Shown here one piece after another: positions 52,512 through 61,797 of a stretch of 64,000 nt of DNA. Position numbers and translations under genes: made by a program. Numbering within the stretch: the stretch's first letter is position 1; the number at the start of each line of letters is the position of its first letter. Origin of the DNA: Antarcticirhabdus aurantiaca (GTDB taxonomy: Bacteria > Pseudomonadota > Alphaproteobacteria > Rhizobiales > Rhizobiaceae). A model generated the notes under the pieces. That model did no database searches. It was not told the DNA's origin and worked only from the letters and a program-made list of their open reading frames with translations. The DNA lies in assembly GCF_009765365.1 (NCBI RefSeq), contig NZ_VTOM01000014.1, positions 1 through 64,000 on the forward strand, read 5' to 3'.

Positions 52512-53242
52512 TGCGCATCTCGCTCGACGGGCAGGTGGCGCTCGTCACCGGGGCGGGCCGCGGCCTCGGCCGGGCCATCGCGCTGGCGCTGGCCGGCGCG
52601 GGCGCGGAGGTCGTTTCCGTCGCGCGCACGCCCGCCGACCTCAACAGCCTTCGCGAGGAGGGCGGGGCGCTGATCCGGCCGATGGTGGCGGACGTGCTCG
52701 ACGCGTCGTTCTACGCGCAGGTCGAGGCGCTGGAGCGGCTCGACATCCTCGTCAACAATGCCGGCGGCAACAAGCCGATGCCGATGGTGGACGTCGACGA
52801 CGAGACGCTGGACCGGCTGCTCGCCCTGAACATCCGCTCCGTCTACAAGACCGCGCAGGCCGCGGCTCGGCGCATGGTGGCGCAAGGCTCGGGCGTCATC
52901 GTCAACATGAGCTCGCAGATGGGACGCGTCGGCTCGCCGCGCCGCACCGTCTACTGCCTGTCGAAGCACGCGGTGGAAGGGCTGACCAAGGCCATGGCCG
53001 TGGAACTGGCCCCGAACGGCGTGCGCGTCGTGTCCGTCGCGCCGACCTTCGTCCTGACACCGATGACCGAGCCGATGTTCGCGAATCCGGACTTCTCGGC
53101 CTTCGTCATGGACCGCATCCCGATGAAGAAGCTCGCCAGCGTCGAGGACGTGGCGAACGCCGTCGTCTTCCTCGCTTCGCCCGCGGCGGGGCTGATCACC
53201 GGCGAGAGCCTGGCGATCGACGGCGGGTGGACGGCGCAGTAG
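52511..53242 (+). CDS. SDR-family NAD(P)-dependent oxidoreductase
   Basis: Protein of 243 residues with the short-chain dehydrogenase series TGAGRGLGRA (cofactor loop), NNAGG, the catalytic Ser in VNMSSQMG, and YCLSKHAVEG (Tyr and Lys). The C-terminal VDGGWTAQ-type end (IDGGWTAQ) is canonical. It is the last gene of the LLM operon, and its end overlaps the convergent TetR gene by 47 nt. Confidence 0.92.
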   Translation: MRISLDGQVALVTGAGRGLGRAIALALAGAGAEVVSVARTPADLNSLREEGGALIRPMVADVLDASFYAQVEALERLDILVNNAGGNKPMPMVDVDDETLDRLLALNIRSVYKTAQAAARRMVAQGSGVIVNMSSQMGRVGSPRRTVYCLSKHAVEGLTKAMAVELAPNGVRVVSVAPTFVLTPMTEPMFANPDFSAFVMDRIPMKKLASVEDVANAVVFLASPAAGLITGESLAIDGGWTAQ

Positions 53243-53945
53243 GCGCGGACGCGTCCTCGGCGGCGAAGCCGCGCATCACGCTCGCCGCGCCGTCGAGAAA
53301 GGCGGCGACGGCGTTGGCGATCATCTGCTCCTTGCCGATCGGGCAGGCGAAGCCGTACACCACCTTCCGCACGCCATAGTAGAAGATGCCGCCGTGCAGC
53401 GTCCAGAAGAGTTCGACCTCTTCCGGCCGGATCGGCGCGTCCGGGTCGAGGCCGAGTTCGCGCCGCACAGCACGGGCCATCGGCATCAGGAGGTCGGTCT
53501 CGACGTTGACGACGTAGCGCGCGTTGATGTCGACGCCGCGAAGGCCGGCGAACATGTAGATGCGCAGCCATTCCGGCGTGAAGATCGTCTCGGTGTAGTC
53601 CTCGTAGAAATGCTGGAGACGCGTGCGCAGGGGCTCGCTCTCGTCCTCGATCATCCCCGACCAGCCGGGCTTCCAGCGGTCGAGGTAGATCTCCTTGTAG
53701 ACCGCGGAGATGAGGTCGCCCTTCGAGGGGAAGTAGCGGTAGAGGAGAGGTTGCGTGACGTCGAGGCGCTGGGCGAGCTCGCGCGTGCCGGCGTCGAAGC
53801 CGACTTCGGCGAAGAGCTCCACCGCCTTCGACACGAACTCGCGATAGCGCTCCTCCGGCTTGATCCGCACGCGCCGGCGCTTCTCCGGCGGCGGGGCCGC
53901 CTCGTTTGCCGATGTTCCGGCGCTCGCCGCCTGTCTTCGCGCCAT
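53196..53945 (-). CDS. TetR-family transcriptional regulator
   Basis: Protein of 249 residues. A basic N-terminal tail is followed by the TetR helix-turn-helix (AVELFAEVGFDAGTRELAQRLDVTQPLLYRYFPSKGDL in parts) and a helical ligand domain. The start at 53945 (MARRQ) is preferred; an in-frame ATG at 53963 is also possible. It is the last gene of the minus-strand set after the monooxygenase gene (38-nt gap), and its end overlaps the SDR gene. Confidence 0.88.
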   Translation of the reverse strand: MARRQAASAGTSANEAAPPPEKRRRVRIKPEERYREFVSKAVELFAEVGFDAGTRELAQRLDVTQPLLYRYFPSKGDLISAVYKEIYLDRWKPGWSGMIEDESEPLRTRLQHFYEDYTETIFTPEWLRIYMFAGLRGVDINARYVVNVETDLLMPMARAVRRELGLDPDAPIRPEEVELFWTLHGGIFYYGVRKVVYGFACPIGKEQMIANAVAAFLDGAASVMRGFAAEDASAPTAPSTRRRSPGSRR

Positions 53946-53983
53946 CGTCGTCAACCGTCCCATGCTGCGGTGCGGCGCTCCTT

Positions 53984-55204
53984 TCACACGGTCGGATTGT
54001 CCGTGTCGAGCCCCAGCGCGACGCGGCCATAGGCCGAAGCGGACGCGTCCATCGAGAAGGCGATATGGGCGGCGACGCCGTGCGCGTCCCGGAAGCGGCG
54101 CTGGACGGGACTGGACAGGTAGAGCGCGGCGGCCCCGCTCGCCGAGGTCACGGCGTCGACGGCCTGCGTGCACAGGCCCGTCGCGTAGGCGAGGTCGCGG
54201 CGGTAGGCGAGCTTCGTCAGGAGGTCCTCGCGCCCGCCGGCTTCTGCCACCCGCGTCGATTCCTCGCACAGGCCGATCATGATGCGGCGGGACGCGGCGA
54301 GCTTGGCGCCGACCTCGCCGATCCGGATCTGCGTCGACTGCAACTCGGCGAGCTTGGCGCCTGAATAACTGGCCGAGCGCGAGGAGGAGCGCGCGACGTA
54401 ATCGTCATAGGCGGCTTCCGCGTTGCCGAGACCGACGCCCGAGAGGATCGCGGGAAACAGCGCGAAGACGGGGAGCTGGTAGAGCGGCGAGGGATTGACG
54501 CTCGCGCCCGGCGTCGGTCCACCCTTGAGGTCGGCCGCCGAGACGCTCATCGCCTCGGGAACGAAGACGTCCTCCAGGACGACGTCCTTCGAGCCCGTGC
54601 CCTTCAGCGCAACGGTGTGCCAGGTGTCGAGGATCTCGTAGTCCGAGCGGTGGACGAGAAAGACGCGGTGGTCGGGCGCGGCGCCTTCGTCCCGCACGAT
54701 GCCGGCGAGCATGTTCCAGTCGGAGGGGTCGACGCCCGACGAGAAGGGCCAGCGGCCGGACAGGCTGTAGCCGCCCGGCACGCGCTTCACCTTGGCCGCG
54801 GGAAACACGAAGGACGAGGCGATCAGCGCGTCCGGATTCTCGTCCCAGATGCGGTTCTGTGCGTCCTCCGGAAACATCGCCAGCATCCAGTGGTGGCTCG
54901 CGAGGTTCGTCAGGTTCCAGGCCGTCGAGGCGCAGCCGCGGGCCAGGATCGCACCGATCTCGACGAGGCTGCGATAGGGCGCCTCCGAGCCGCCGCGGTG
55001 TTTCGGCTGGAGCATGCGGTAGAGGCCGGCGGCGTGGAGGTCCGCCTCGTTGTCGGGCGGCAGGCGGCGCATCTCCTCGGCGGAGCTGGCGCGGGCCTCA
55101 AGGACCGGCACCAGCTCGGCGGCGCGGCCGAGAAGCTCGGCATAGCTCGGCGGCTCGGCGGCGGCATTGCGGGGCAGGGGCTTCGTGACGGCGATGCTGG
55201 ACAT
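53984..55204 (-). CDS. Acyl-CoA-dehydrogenase-type flavin monooxygenase (HsaA/SfnC-like)
   Basis: Protein of 406 residues with the acyl-CoA dehydrogenase fold used by group D flavin monooxygenases: NEADLHAAGLYRMLQPKHRGG, GCASTAWNLTNLASHHW, GYSLSGRWPFSSG and TGSKDVVLEDVFVPE. Such enzymes hydroxylate aromatics or sulfones with reduced flavin from a separate reductase. It lies 20 nt after the VOC gene and before the TetR gene. The ATG at 55204 has AAGGAA upstream. The substrate cannot be told from sequence alone. Confidence 0.87.
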   Translation of the reverse strand: MSSIAVTKPLPRNAAAEPPSYAELLGRAAELVPVLEARASSAEEMRRLPPDNEADLHAAGLYRMLQPKHRGGSEAPYRSLVEIGAILARGCASTAWNLTNLASHHWMLAMFPEDAQNRIWDENPDALIASSFVFPAAKVKRVPGGYSLSGRWPFSSGVDPSDWNMLAGIVRDEGAAPDHRVFLVHRSDYEILDTWHTVALKGTGSKDVVLEDVFVPEAMSVSAADLKGGPTPGASVNPSPLYQLPVFALFPAILSGVGLGNAEAAYDDYVARSSSRSASYSGAKLAELQSTQIRIGEVGAKLAASRRIMIGLCEESTRVAEAGGREDLLTKLAYRRDLAYATGLCTQAVDAVTSASGAAALYLSSPVQRRFRDAHGVAAHIAFSMDASASAYGRVALGLDTDNPTV

Positions 55205-55224
55205 GGAACGGGTTCCTTCGCCGC

Positions 55225-55701
55225 TCAGGAGGCTTGGCGCCGGTTGTGGTAGAGGGTGGCCTCGAGGTTCTCGCCGCGCTGCTCGTGGCGCTCGGCGAGC
55301 TTCTTCCATTCCTTGATGCGCGAGGCGTCGAGGGTGGCGGCATCCGGCCAGTTGACCTCGACGAGGTTCCCGCCGGGATCGCGCAGGTACATCTGCACCG
55401 AGCCGTCCGGCATCTCGTTCACCGCGTTGCCGAAGGCGTCGTCGAGGAGGCCTTCGGCGCTCGCTCTCTCGTACACCTGCATGAAGTCGTCGACGTTGAT
55501 CGCGAAGTGCTGGAAGCGCGGCACCGAATCGGGAAGCTGGAAGACGTGGATCTGCTGGTCGCCGCAGCGCAGGTACTGGGTGCGGAAGCCGAAATTGTAG
55601 GTCGGGATCCGCTCCATGCCGAAGAGGCTCTCGTAGAAGCGTACCGAGCGCTCGATGTCGGTCGAGCCGATGGAAAGATGGTTCAAACCGGTGGCGGACA
55701 T
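55225..55701 (-). CDS. VOC-family (glyoxalase/dioxygenase) protein
   Basis: Protein of 158 residues with two beta-alpha-beta-beta-beta modules: GLNHLSIGSTDIERSVRFYESLFGMERI and, after FQHFAINVDDF, YLRDPGGNLVEVNWP. The likely metal ligands are His in NHLSI and QHFAI and Glu in LVEV. VOC enzymes next to such monooxygenases are often extradiol dioxygenases or isomerases. It is the first gene of the minus-strand unit facing the GntR-type operator region. Confidence 0.88.
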   Translation of the reverse strand: MSATGLNHLSIGSTDIERSVRFYESLFGMERIPTYNFGFRTQYLRCGDQQIHVFQLPDSVPRFQHFAINVDDFMQVYERASAEGLLDDAFGNAVNEMPDGSVQMYLRDPGGNLVEVNWPDAATLDASRIKEWKKLAERHEQRGENLEATLYHNRRQAS

Positions 55702-55724
55702 GGCGTTTCCTCCCTCGCCGCATC

Positions 55725-55742
55725 ATTTATCGATTGATAAAT
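55725..55742. promoter_or_regulatory. GntR operator candidate, site 1
   Basis: ATTTATCGATTGATAAAT has perfect 7-bp arms (ATTTATC / GATAAAT) around a 4-nt centre. It lies 23 bp upstream of the minus-strand VOC gene, in the divergent region facing the HisD-like operon. Closely similar sites occur at 55800 and 58228. Confidence 0.7.
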
Positions 55743-55799
55743 AAGCACGCTTCCGACGCGCTTGCAATTGCCCTCCCACCTTGACAGGACGGGCGGCTT

Positions 55800-55817
55800 A
55801 GTTTTCACTCGATAAAT
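55800..55817. promoter_or_regulatory. GntR operator candidate, site 2
   Basis: AGTTTTCACTCGATAAAT keeps the right arm GATAAAT exactly and matches the left arm in 5 of 7 positions. It lies 75 bp from site 1 on the HisD side of the same divergent region, so paired binding and looping are possible. Confidence 0.5.
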
Positions 55818-55902
55818 AAGAGCCGCAAACATGCGGCGTCGCCGCGCCGAGCGGCGAGGGCGCAGGCTGGGAGGCCCGGCGCTGCGAGGAGGACCCCCGA
55901 AC

Positions 55903-57210
55903 ATGATCCGCCACCTGAAGACCGCGCGAAGCGCCGAGGCCCGGGCCGTAGACGATGCGCGGGTGCGCGCCAGCGTCGAAGGCATCCTGTCCGACATCGA
56001 GGCGCGCGGCGATGCGGCCGTGCGCGAGCTGTCGCAGCGCTTCGACACCTATTCGCCCGAGAGCTTCCGCCTGTCCGAGCAGGAGATCGAGGCAGCGCTG
56101 TCGAAGGTCTCCAAGCGCGACCTCGACGACATCCGCTTCGCACAGACCCAGGTGCGCACCTTCGCCGAGCACCAGAAGGCCTCGATGCGCGACGTCGAGG
56201 TCGAGACGCTGCCGGGCGTCATCCTCGGCCACAAGAACATCCCGGTGAACGCCGTCGGCTGCTACGTGCCGGGCGGCAAGTATCCGATGGTCGCCTCCGC
56301 CCATATGAGCGTCGTCACCGCCAAGGTCGCGGGCGTGAAGCGCGTCGTCGCCTCGGCGCCGCCGCAGAACGGCGCGCCGCATCCGGCGATCGTCGCGGCG
56401 ATGCACATGGGCGGGGCGGACGAGATCCTGTGCCTCGGCGGCATCCAGGCGGTCGGCGCGATGGCGCTGGGCACTGAAACGATCAAGCCGGTCGACATGC
56501 TGGTCGGCCCCGGCAACGCCTTCGTGGCGGAGGCCAAGCGCCAGCTCTACGGGCGCGTCGGCATCGACCTCTTCGCCGGTCCGACCGAGACCATGGTGAT
56601 CGCCGACGAGAGCGTCGACGCCGAGATCTGCGCGACCGACCTCCTCGGCCAGGCCGAGCACGGACCGACCTCGCCGGCCGTGCTCGTGACGAATTCCGAG
56701 AAGCTGGCGCGCGAAACGATGGAGGAGGTCGAGCGCCTCCTGTCGATCCTGCCGACGGCCGAGATCGCCCGAGCCTCCTGGCGCGACTACGGCGAGGTGA
56801 TCGTCTGCGACAGCTACGAGGAGATGCTTGCGGTATCCGAGGACGTCGCCTCCGAGCACGTCCAGGTCATGACCGACCGCGACGACTGGTTCCTCGAGAA
56901 CATGACGAGCTACGGCGCGCTGTTTCTCGGACCCCGCACCAACGTCGCCTACGGCGACAAGGTGATCGGCACCAACCACACGCTGCCGACCAAGAAGGCG
57001 GGGCGCTACACGGGCGGTCTCTGGGTCGGCAAGTTCCTGAAGACCCATTCCTATCAGAAGGTCCTCACCGACGAGGCCGCGGCGATGATCGGCCGCTACT
57101 GCTCGCGCCTTTGCATGCTCGAAGGCTTCGCCGGTCATGCCGAACAGGCGAACGTGCGCGTGCGCCGCTACGGCGGCGACAACGTGCCCTACGCCGAAGC
57201 GGCTGAATGA
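55903..57210 (+). CDS. Histidinol dehydrogenase-like NAD-dependent dehydrogenase
   Basis: Protein of 435 residues of the HisD superfamily: [89 protein letters not shown] and [30 protein letters not shown] in parts. The last block differs from biosynthetic HisD (which has SHVLPT.G.ARF). It is like catabolic paralogs such as HpsN, which oxidises a dihydroxypropanesulfonate. No histidine genes are near, and it heads a GntR-type catabolic operon. The ATG at 55903 has GAGGAGGA upstream. Confidence 0.88.
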   Translation: MIRHLKTARSAEARAVDDARVRASVEGILSDIEARGDAAVRELSQRFDTYSPESFRLSEQEIEAALSKVSKRDLDDIRFAQTQVRTFAEHQKASMRDVEVETLPGVILGHKNIPVNAVGCYVPGGKYPMVASAHMSVVTAKVAGVKRVVASAPPQNGAPHPAIVAAMHMGGADEILCLGGIQAVGAMALGTETIKPVDMLVGPGNAFVAEAKRQLYGRVGIDLFAGPTETMVIADESVDAEICATDLLGQAEHGPTSPAVLVTNSEKLARETMEEVERLLSILPTAEIARASWRDYGEVIVCDSYEEMLAVSEDVASEHVQVMTDRDDWFLENMTSYGALFLGPRTNVAYGDKVIGTNHTLPTKKAGRYTGGLWVGKFLKTHSYQKVLTDEAAAMIGRYCSRLCMLEGFAGHAEQANVRVRRYGGDNVPYAEAAE

Positions 57211-57235
57211 GCGCGGTCCAGGGAGGGAGAGACGC

Positions 57236-58243
57236 ATGCTGAAGGCAGGAATTGCCGGGCTCGGCTGGTGGGGTCGCACCATGGTCGGGCGAATGAAGGA
57301 CTCGGAGAAGCTGCGCATCGTCGCCGCGGCCGACGTCGCGCCGGAGCGGCACGCGGAGTTCCTCGCGCCCCACGGGATCGACCTTTACGGCGACTTCGAT
57401 CGCTTGATCGCCGACGACCGGCTCGACTGCGTCATCCTCTGCACGCCGAACAGCCTGCACACGGCGCAGGTCGCGGCCGCCGCGGCGCGCGGCCTCCACG
57501 TCTTCTGCGAGAAGCCGCTGGCGCTGACGCGGGCCGAAGCCGAGCGCTCGGTGGAGGCCTGCGCGAAGGCGGGCGTCGTCCTCGGCATCGGCCACGAGCG
57601 CCGCTTCGAGAACGCGATGGAGGAGCTGCGCCGCATGGTGCGGGCGGGCGAGCTCGGCACGGTCATGCATGCCGAGGCCAACTTCAGCCACGACAAGCTT
57701 GTCAACGTCGCCCAGACCGACTGGCGCCGCTCGTCGGCGGAGAGCCCCGCCGCCGGCATGACGGCCATGGGTATCCACCTCTCCGATGCCTTCGTGAACC
57801 TTTTCGGCCCGGCGAGCGAGGTCTTCGCCGCCACCGCCAACCGGGTGCTCCAGTCGGAGAACGGCGACGTCGTCTCGGCGCTGATCCGCCACGAGGGCGG
57901 GGCGACCTCCTATCTCAACGCCGTGCTCGCGACGCCGCTCTATCTCCGCTTCACCGTCTTCGGCTCGAAAGCCTGGGCCGAGATCCGCAACGACACCCAT
58001 CCCGACACGCCCGGGCCGGCCACGCTGACCGTGCAGGTGACGGGCGAGGAGCCCCGCGTCACGCGCTTCGACTGGAACGACACGGTCAAGGCCAACCTCG
58101 AAGCCTTCGCCGAAGCGATCGAGGGCGGAGCCGACTATCCCTTCACCGAGGCCGAGAAGATCGGCAACATTGCCGTTCTGGAGGCGATCGCGCGCTCGGC
58201 GGCGACCGGCGAACTCGTCCAGGTGGCATCTATCGATCGATAA
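57236..58243 (+). CDS. Gfo/Idh/MocA-family oxidoreductase
   Basis: Protein of 335 residues: an N-terminal Rossmann domain (LKAGIAGLGWWGRTMVGRM, DVAPERHAEFL, HVFCEKPLALTRAEA) with the family Lys in EKPLA, and a C-terminal beta-sheet substrate domain (GMTAMGIHLSDAFVNLFG). It is a dehydrogenase or epimerase of a polyol- or sugar-like compound. The start at 57236 has GGGAGG about 9 nt upstream. Its last codons carry the third GntR operator copy, so its 3' end overlaps a regulatory site. Confidence 0.9.
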   Translation: MLKAGIAGLGWWGRTMVGRMKDSEKLRIVAAADVAPERHAEFLAPHGIDLYGDFDRLIADDRLDCVILCTPNSLHTAQVAAAAARGLHVFCEKPLALTRAEAERSVEACAKAGVVLGIGHERRFENAMEELRRMVRAGELGTVMHAEANFSHDKLVNVAQTDWRRSSAESPAAGMTAMGIHLSDAFVNLFGPASEVFAATANRVLQSENGDVVSALIRHEGGATSYLNAVLATPLYLRFTVFGSKAWAEIRNDTHPDTPGPATLTVQVTGEEPRVTRFDWNDTVKANLEAFAEAIEGGADYPFTEAEKIGNIAVLEAIARSAATGELVQVASIDR

Positions 58244-58245
58244 AT
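58228..58245. promoter_or_regulatory. GntR operator candidate, site 3 (gntR self-control)
   Basis: ATCTATCGATCGATAAAT matches site 1 with one arm change (6 of 7 left, 7 of 7 right). It overlaps the last codons of the Gfo/Idh gene and sits 81 bp upstream of the gntR start, as expected for autoregulation. Confidence 0.65.
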
Positions 58246-58326
58246 TAAGTGAGCCGGCCACCGGGTCGATTGACCCGGTGGAATATCACGTTCAGTCTCG
58301 TGGAATATCAGGAAGACGGATAATCG

Positions 58327-58968
58327 ATGAGCCTGGTACGGAACAAGATCTTCCAGATGGTGCGCAGCGAGATTCTCTCCTGCGAGCTCATGCCGGGCAT
58401 GGAACTGCGCGAGGCGGATCTCGCCAAGCGCTACGGCGTCTCCAAGTCGCCGGTGCGCGACGCCATGCAGAAGCTGGAATTCGAGGGCCTCGTCGAGATC
58501 GAGCCGCGCCGGGGTCACCGCGTCCGGCCGATCTCGGTCAAGGACGCCGAAGACATCCTGGACCTGCGCATCATCCTCGACACCGGCGTGGTGAAGCGGA
58601 TCGTCGAGATCGCGAGTGCGGACGACCTGTCCTCGCTCGATCGCTACCGCACCGCCGACATGTCGTCGAAGGAAGTCTTCGCCAAGTACAACAGGCAGTT
58701 CCACACCGCTCTCGCGACGCTGTCGGGCAATCTGCGCCTCGCCGAGGAGTGCCGGCGGGTGATGGAGTTCTACGGCCGGCTCTGCATCGTGTCGCTGTCG
58801 AGCATCGGTTCGGGGCCGTTCGACCAGCCGCTCGCCGATCACGTCCAGATCATCGACGCGCTTCAGGCGCGCAACGCTTCGAAGGCCGCGAAGCTGGTGC
58901 GGGCGCATATCGACACCTCGCGCGCGCAGATCATGCGCGGGCTTCAGAGCCGACCGATCGTCGGCTGA
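58327..58968 (+). CDS. GntR-family (FCD) transcriptional regulator
   Basis: Protein of 213 residues. The winged helix (MVRSEILSCELMPGMELREADLAKRYGVSKSPVRDAMQKLEFEGLVEIEPRRGHRV in parts) is followed by an all-helical FCD ligand domain with metal-type residues around FHTALATLSGN and HVQIIDAL. Repeated palindromes before itself and in the 55.7-55.8 kb divergent region make it the likely repressor of the HisD/Gfo and VOC/monooxygenase units. Confidence 0.92.
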   Translation: MSLVRNKIFQMVRSEILSCELMPGMELREADLAKRYGVSKSPVRDAMQKLEFEGLVEIEPRRGHRVRPISVKDAEDILDLRIILDTGVVKRIVEIASADDLSSLDRYRTADMSSKEVFAKYNRQFHTALATLSGNLRLAEECRRVMEFYGRLCIVSLSSIGSGPFDQPLADHVQIIDALQARNASKAAKLVRAHIDTSRAQIMRGLQSRPIVG

Positions 58969-59150
58969 GCCGGGCGCTCCGGCGCCCGCCCGAGTTCCTC
59001 GCCCAGCGATGGGCGGGCAGACAAGAAAGCCCCCGGAAAACGAGGGGCTCACACACGGAAACGATCGGGCGCGGCCTCGGCCGGCCCGGACCAGGGGCCC
59101 CTGCGCGCTTGTCGGCGCGCCGGAGGGCCGCGCATTGGGAGGAACCAGAG

Positions 59151-59987
59151 GTGAACTCAATCGCGATCGACAGGAGCAGCGCCGCCGCGAGGCCCGTGCC
59201 CGCCCGCCCGCGGGTGGTCGGCGGCGTCAGCGCTGGCGAGACCGTCATCGAGGCGCGCGGCGTCACGAAAACGTTCGGCGACGGCAGCGTCGTGGCGCTG
59301 GAGGGCGCGAGCTTCGAGGCGAAGAAGGGCGAGTTCATCTCGCTCGTCGGCCCGTCCGGCTGCGGCAAGTCCACGCTCCTGCGCATCATTTCGGGGCTCA
59401 TCCCGAAGACCGGCGGCAGCCTGTCCGTTCACGGCCGGGAAGTCACCGAGCCGCGCAGCGACATCGGCATGATGTTCCAGAAGGCGACGCTTCTTGAATG
59501 GCGCACCGCCATCGAGAACGTCCTTCTGCCGACCGAGCTGCAGCGCCGCGTGACCGCGGACGACAAGCGGCGCGCCGCCGAGCTCCTCCACATGGTCGGC
59601 CTGAAGGACTTCGAATTCGCCTTTCCGCGCCAGCTCTCCGGCGGCATGCAGCAGCGCGTCGCGCTCGCCCGCCTGCTCCAGACCGGCGCCGACATCCTCC
59701 TTCTCGACGAGCCCTTCGGCGCGCTCGACGAGTTCACCCGCGAGCGTCTGAACGTCGAACTGATGCGCGTCGTCGCGGAAGTCGGCGGCACGACCTTCTT
59801 CGTCACGCACAACATCCAGGAGGCGATCTTCCTCGCCGACCGCGTGATGGTGATGACCCCGCGCCCGGGACGCCTCGCAAAAATCGTCGACGTGCCCTTC
59901 GAGCGCCCGCGCGACCTCTCGATCCAGCAGAGCCCTGAGTTCAACGCCCTCGTTTCCGAGGTGCGCGACGTCCTCGGAGGGCACTGA
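59151..59987 (+). CDS. NitT/TauT-type ABC transporter ATP-binding protein
   Basis: Protein of 278 residues: Walker [10 protein letters not shown] (67-75), Q-loop MMFQKATLLEWRT, signature LSGGMQQRVALARL, Walker B ILLLDEPFGALDE, H-loop FFVTHNIQEAIF. The LLEWRT segment is typical of the SsuB/TauB/NrtD group. A GTG start at 59151 is favoured by GGGAGGA upstream. Its stop overlaps the first permease start (TGATG). Confidence 0.94.
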   Translation: MNSIAIDRSSAAARPVPARPRVVGGVSAGETVIEARGVTKTFGDGSVVALEGASFEAKKGEFISLVGPSGCGKSTLLRIISGLIPKTGGSLSVHGREVTEPRSDIGMMFQKATLLEWRTAIENVLLPTELQRRVTADDKRRAAELLHMVGLKDFEFAFPRQLSGGMQQRVALARLLQTGADILLLDEPFGALDEFTRERLNVELMRVVAEVGGTTFFVTHNIQEAIFLADRVMVMTPRPGRLAKIVDVPFERPRDLSIQQSPEFNALVSEVRDVLGGH

Positions 59988-60865
59988 TGAGCGTCGCCAA
60001 CGACCTTGCGGTTCCCGTCGGCACGGGGCTCGGCCTTTCGCCGGCGCGCGCCCGGCTCGCCCGCAACCTCGCCATTTTCGGGACCATCGTCGTCCTGTGG
60101 GAGGCCGCATCGCGGCTCGGGCTGATCGACCCGCTCTTCCTGCCCGCACCGAGCGCGATCGTCGCGGCCTTCGTCTCGCTCTACGTCACGGTCGGCAATG
60201 CCTGGTACCATCTCGGCATCACGCTGGTCGAAGTCTTCGCAGGCTTCTTCGCGGGCTCGGCGCTCGGCATCGGCCTCGCCATCCTCGTCGGGCTGAACGC
60301 GACGCTCCGGCGCTTCATGAAGCCCTACATCATCGTCCTGGAGGCGACGCCGCGCATCGCGGTGGGCCCGATCATCATCGCGGCGCTCGGCTTCGGCTGG
60401 ACCTCGAAGATCGCGATCGTGATGCTGGTCTGCTTCTTCGCGCCCTTCGTGAACACGCTGAGCGGCATGCTGAGCGTCAACGAGGACGCCAGGGAGATGT
60501 TTCGCTCGTTGGGGGCCTCCAAGTGGCAGGTCTTCCGCAAGCTGATGCTGCCCGACGCCATGCCGATGATCATGGCGGGCCTGCGCCTCGCCATGGCCTC
60601 GGCGCTCAGCGGCGCGCTCGTCGCCGAGTTCATCTCGGCCAACGAGGGCATGGGCGTCCTTCTCAAGCGCTACACCTCGACGCTGAACATGGACGCAACC
60701 TTCGCCTGCCTGCTCACGCTGACGGCGCTCGGCTTCCTGATCTTCCGCTCGATGGAGCTGATCGACGAGCGTCTCGTCTTCTGGCGCTCGGACGCCCGCG
60801 CCGCGGCGGTCGGCAGGCGCCGCGCCAACGCCTTCCGCAGTGCCGCGATCGCACGGGGAGCCTGA
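59987..60865 (+). CDS. NitT/TauT-type ABC transporter permease 1
   Basis: Membrane protein of 292 residues with about six hydrophobic segments. The permease motif is MFRSLGASKWQVFRKLMLPDAMPMIMAGLRL (EAA loop) and the end is EFISANEGMGVLLKRYTS in parts. It pairs with the second, similar permease encoded 4 nt downstream, giving a heterodimeric channel, which is less common in this family than a single permease gene. Confidence 0.93.
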   Translation: MSVANDLAVPVGTGLGLSPARARLARNLAIFGTIVVLWEAASRLGLIDPLFLPAPSAIVAAFVSLYVTVGNAWYHLGITLVEVFAGFFAGSALGIGLAILVGLNATLRRFMKPYIIVLEATPRIAVGPIIIAALGFGWTSKIAIVMLVCFFAPFVNTLSGMLSVNEDAREMFRSLGASKWQVFRKLMLPDAMPMIMAGLRLAMASALSGALVAEFISANEGMGVLLKRYTSTLNMDATFACLLTLTALGFLIFRSMELIDERLVFWRSDARAAAVGRRRANAFRSAAIARGA

Positions 60866-60869
60866 CGCC

Positions 60870-61763
60870 ATGACCGACCTCACCCAGACGACCCCGTCGC
60901 CCGCTCTGCGCTGGTGGAACCTTTCCGCGGTCCTCGGCCGCGTCGGCCTCCACCTCGTGATCTTCCTCGGCATTCTCGCGGCCTGGGAGGCGGCCGGCCG
61001 CTTCGGCCTCTTCAACGATTACCTCGTGCCGCGCCCGAGCCGCATCGCGACCGCCATCGGCCGGCTCTACGTCACGCAGGGCGCCATCTACTGGCACTTC
61101 TTCGTCACGCTCTTCGAGGCGGTGGCCGGCTTCCTGGTGGCCGCCGCGGTCGGCATCGGGCTCGCCGTCGCCTCGGCGCTGAACGAGAGCTTCCGCCGCT
61201 ACGTCGCGCCCTATGCGATCGTCCTGAACGTTACGCCGGCGCTGGCGCTGACGCCCATCGTGATCGCCTGGTTCGGCTTCGGCTGGAGCTCGAAGATCGC
61301 GCTCGGCGCCATCATCGCCTTCTTCCCGATCTTCGTGAACACGCTGACCGGCCTCATGGAGACCGACGCCGACCGGCACGAGATGTTCCGCTCGCTCGGG
61401 GCGAAGAACAGGCAGCTCTTCTGGAAGCTGCGCCTGCCGGCGGCCCTGCCGATGATCTTCGCGGGCCTCAAGATCGGCATGACCTCGGCACTCGTCGGCG
61501 TGATCGTCGCGGAGTTCACGCAGGCGACCGAGGGCGTGGGGGTTCTCATGAACCGCTACTCCTTCCAGCTCGACATGGCCTCGGCCATCGCGACGCTGCT
61601 CTCGATGTCGCTAATGGGGCTCCTGCTCTTCACGCTGATGGAAATCCTCGACGACCGGATCGTCTTCTGGCGGCGGGACGCGCGCATGGCGGCGGTGGGC
61701 AAGGCGCGAGCGAGGCGCGCTCTGTCCTGGCGGACGAAACCCGCCGCCGCGCGCAAGGACTGA
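60870..61763 (+). CDS. NitT/TauT-type ABC transporter permease 2
   Basis: Protein of 297 residues, paralog of permease 1 (MFRSLGAKNRQLFWKLRLPAALPMIFAGLKI in parts, EFTQATEGVGVLMNRYSF). About six membrane segments. The start at 60870 has GGGAG upstream. It is followed after 34 nt by the binding-protein gene, an order of ATPase - permease - permease - binding protein. Confidence 0.93.
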   Translation: MTDLTQTTPSPALRWWNLSAVLGRVGLHLVIFLGILAAWEAAGRFGLFNDYLVPRPSRIATAIGRLYVTQGAIYWHFFVTLFEAVAGFLVAAAVGIGLAVASALNESFRRYVAPYAIVLNVTPALALTPIVIAWFGFGWSSKIALGAIIAFFPIFVNTLTGLMETDADRHEMFRSLGAKNRQLFWKLRLPAALPMIFAGLKIGMTSALVGVIVAEFTQATEGVGVLMNRYSFQLDMASAIATLLSMSLMGLLLFTLMEILDDRIVFWRRDARMAAVGKARARRALSWRTKPAAARKD

Positions 61764-61797
61764 AAACTTCAAGCAAAAACAAAGTGGAGGATCCGAC

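Noticed and set aside
55903-57210. hisD of histidine biosynthesis
   Set aside because: No other his genes are nearby; the C-terminal block and the GntR-type operon context favour a catabolic paralog.
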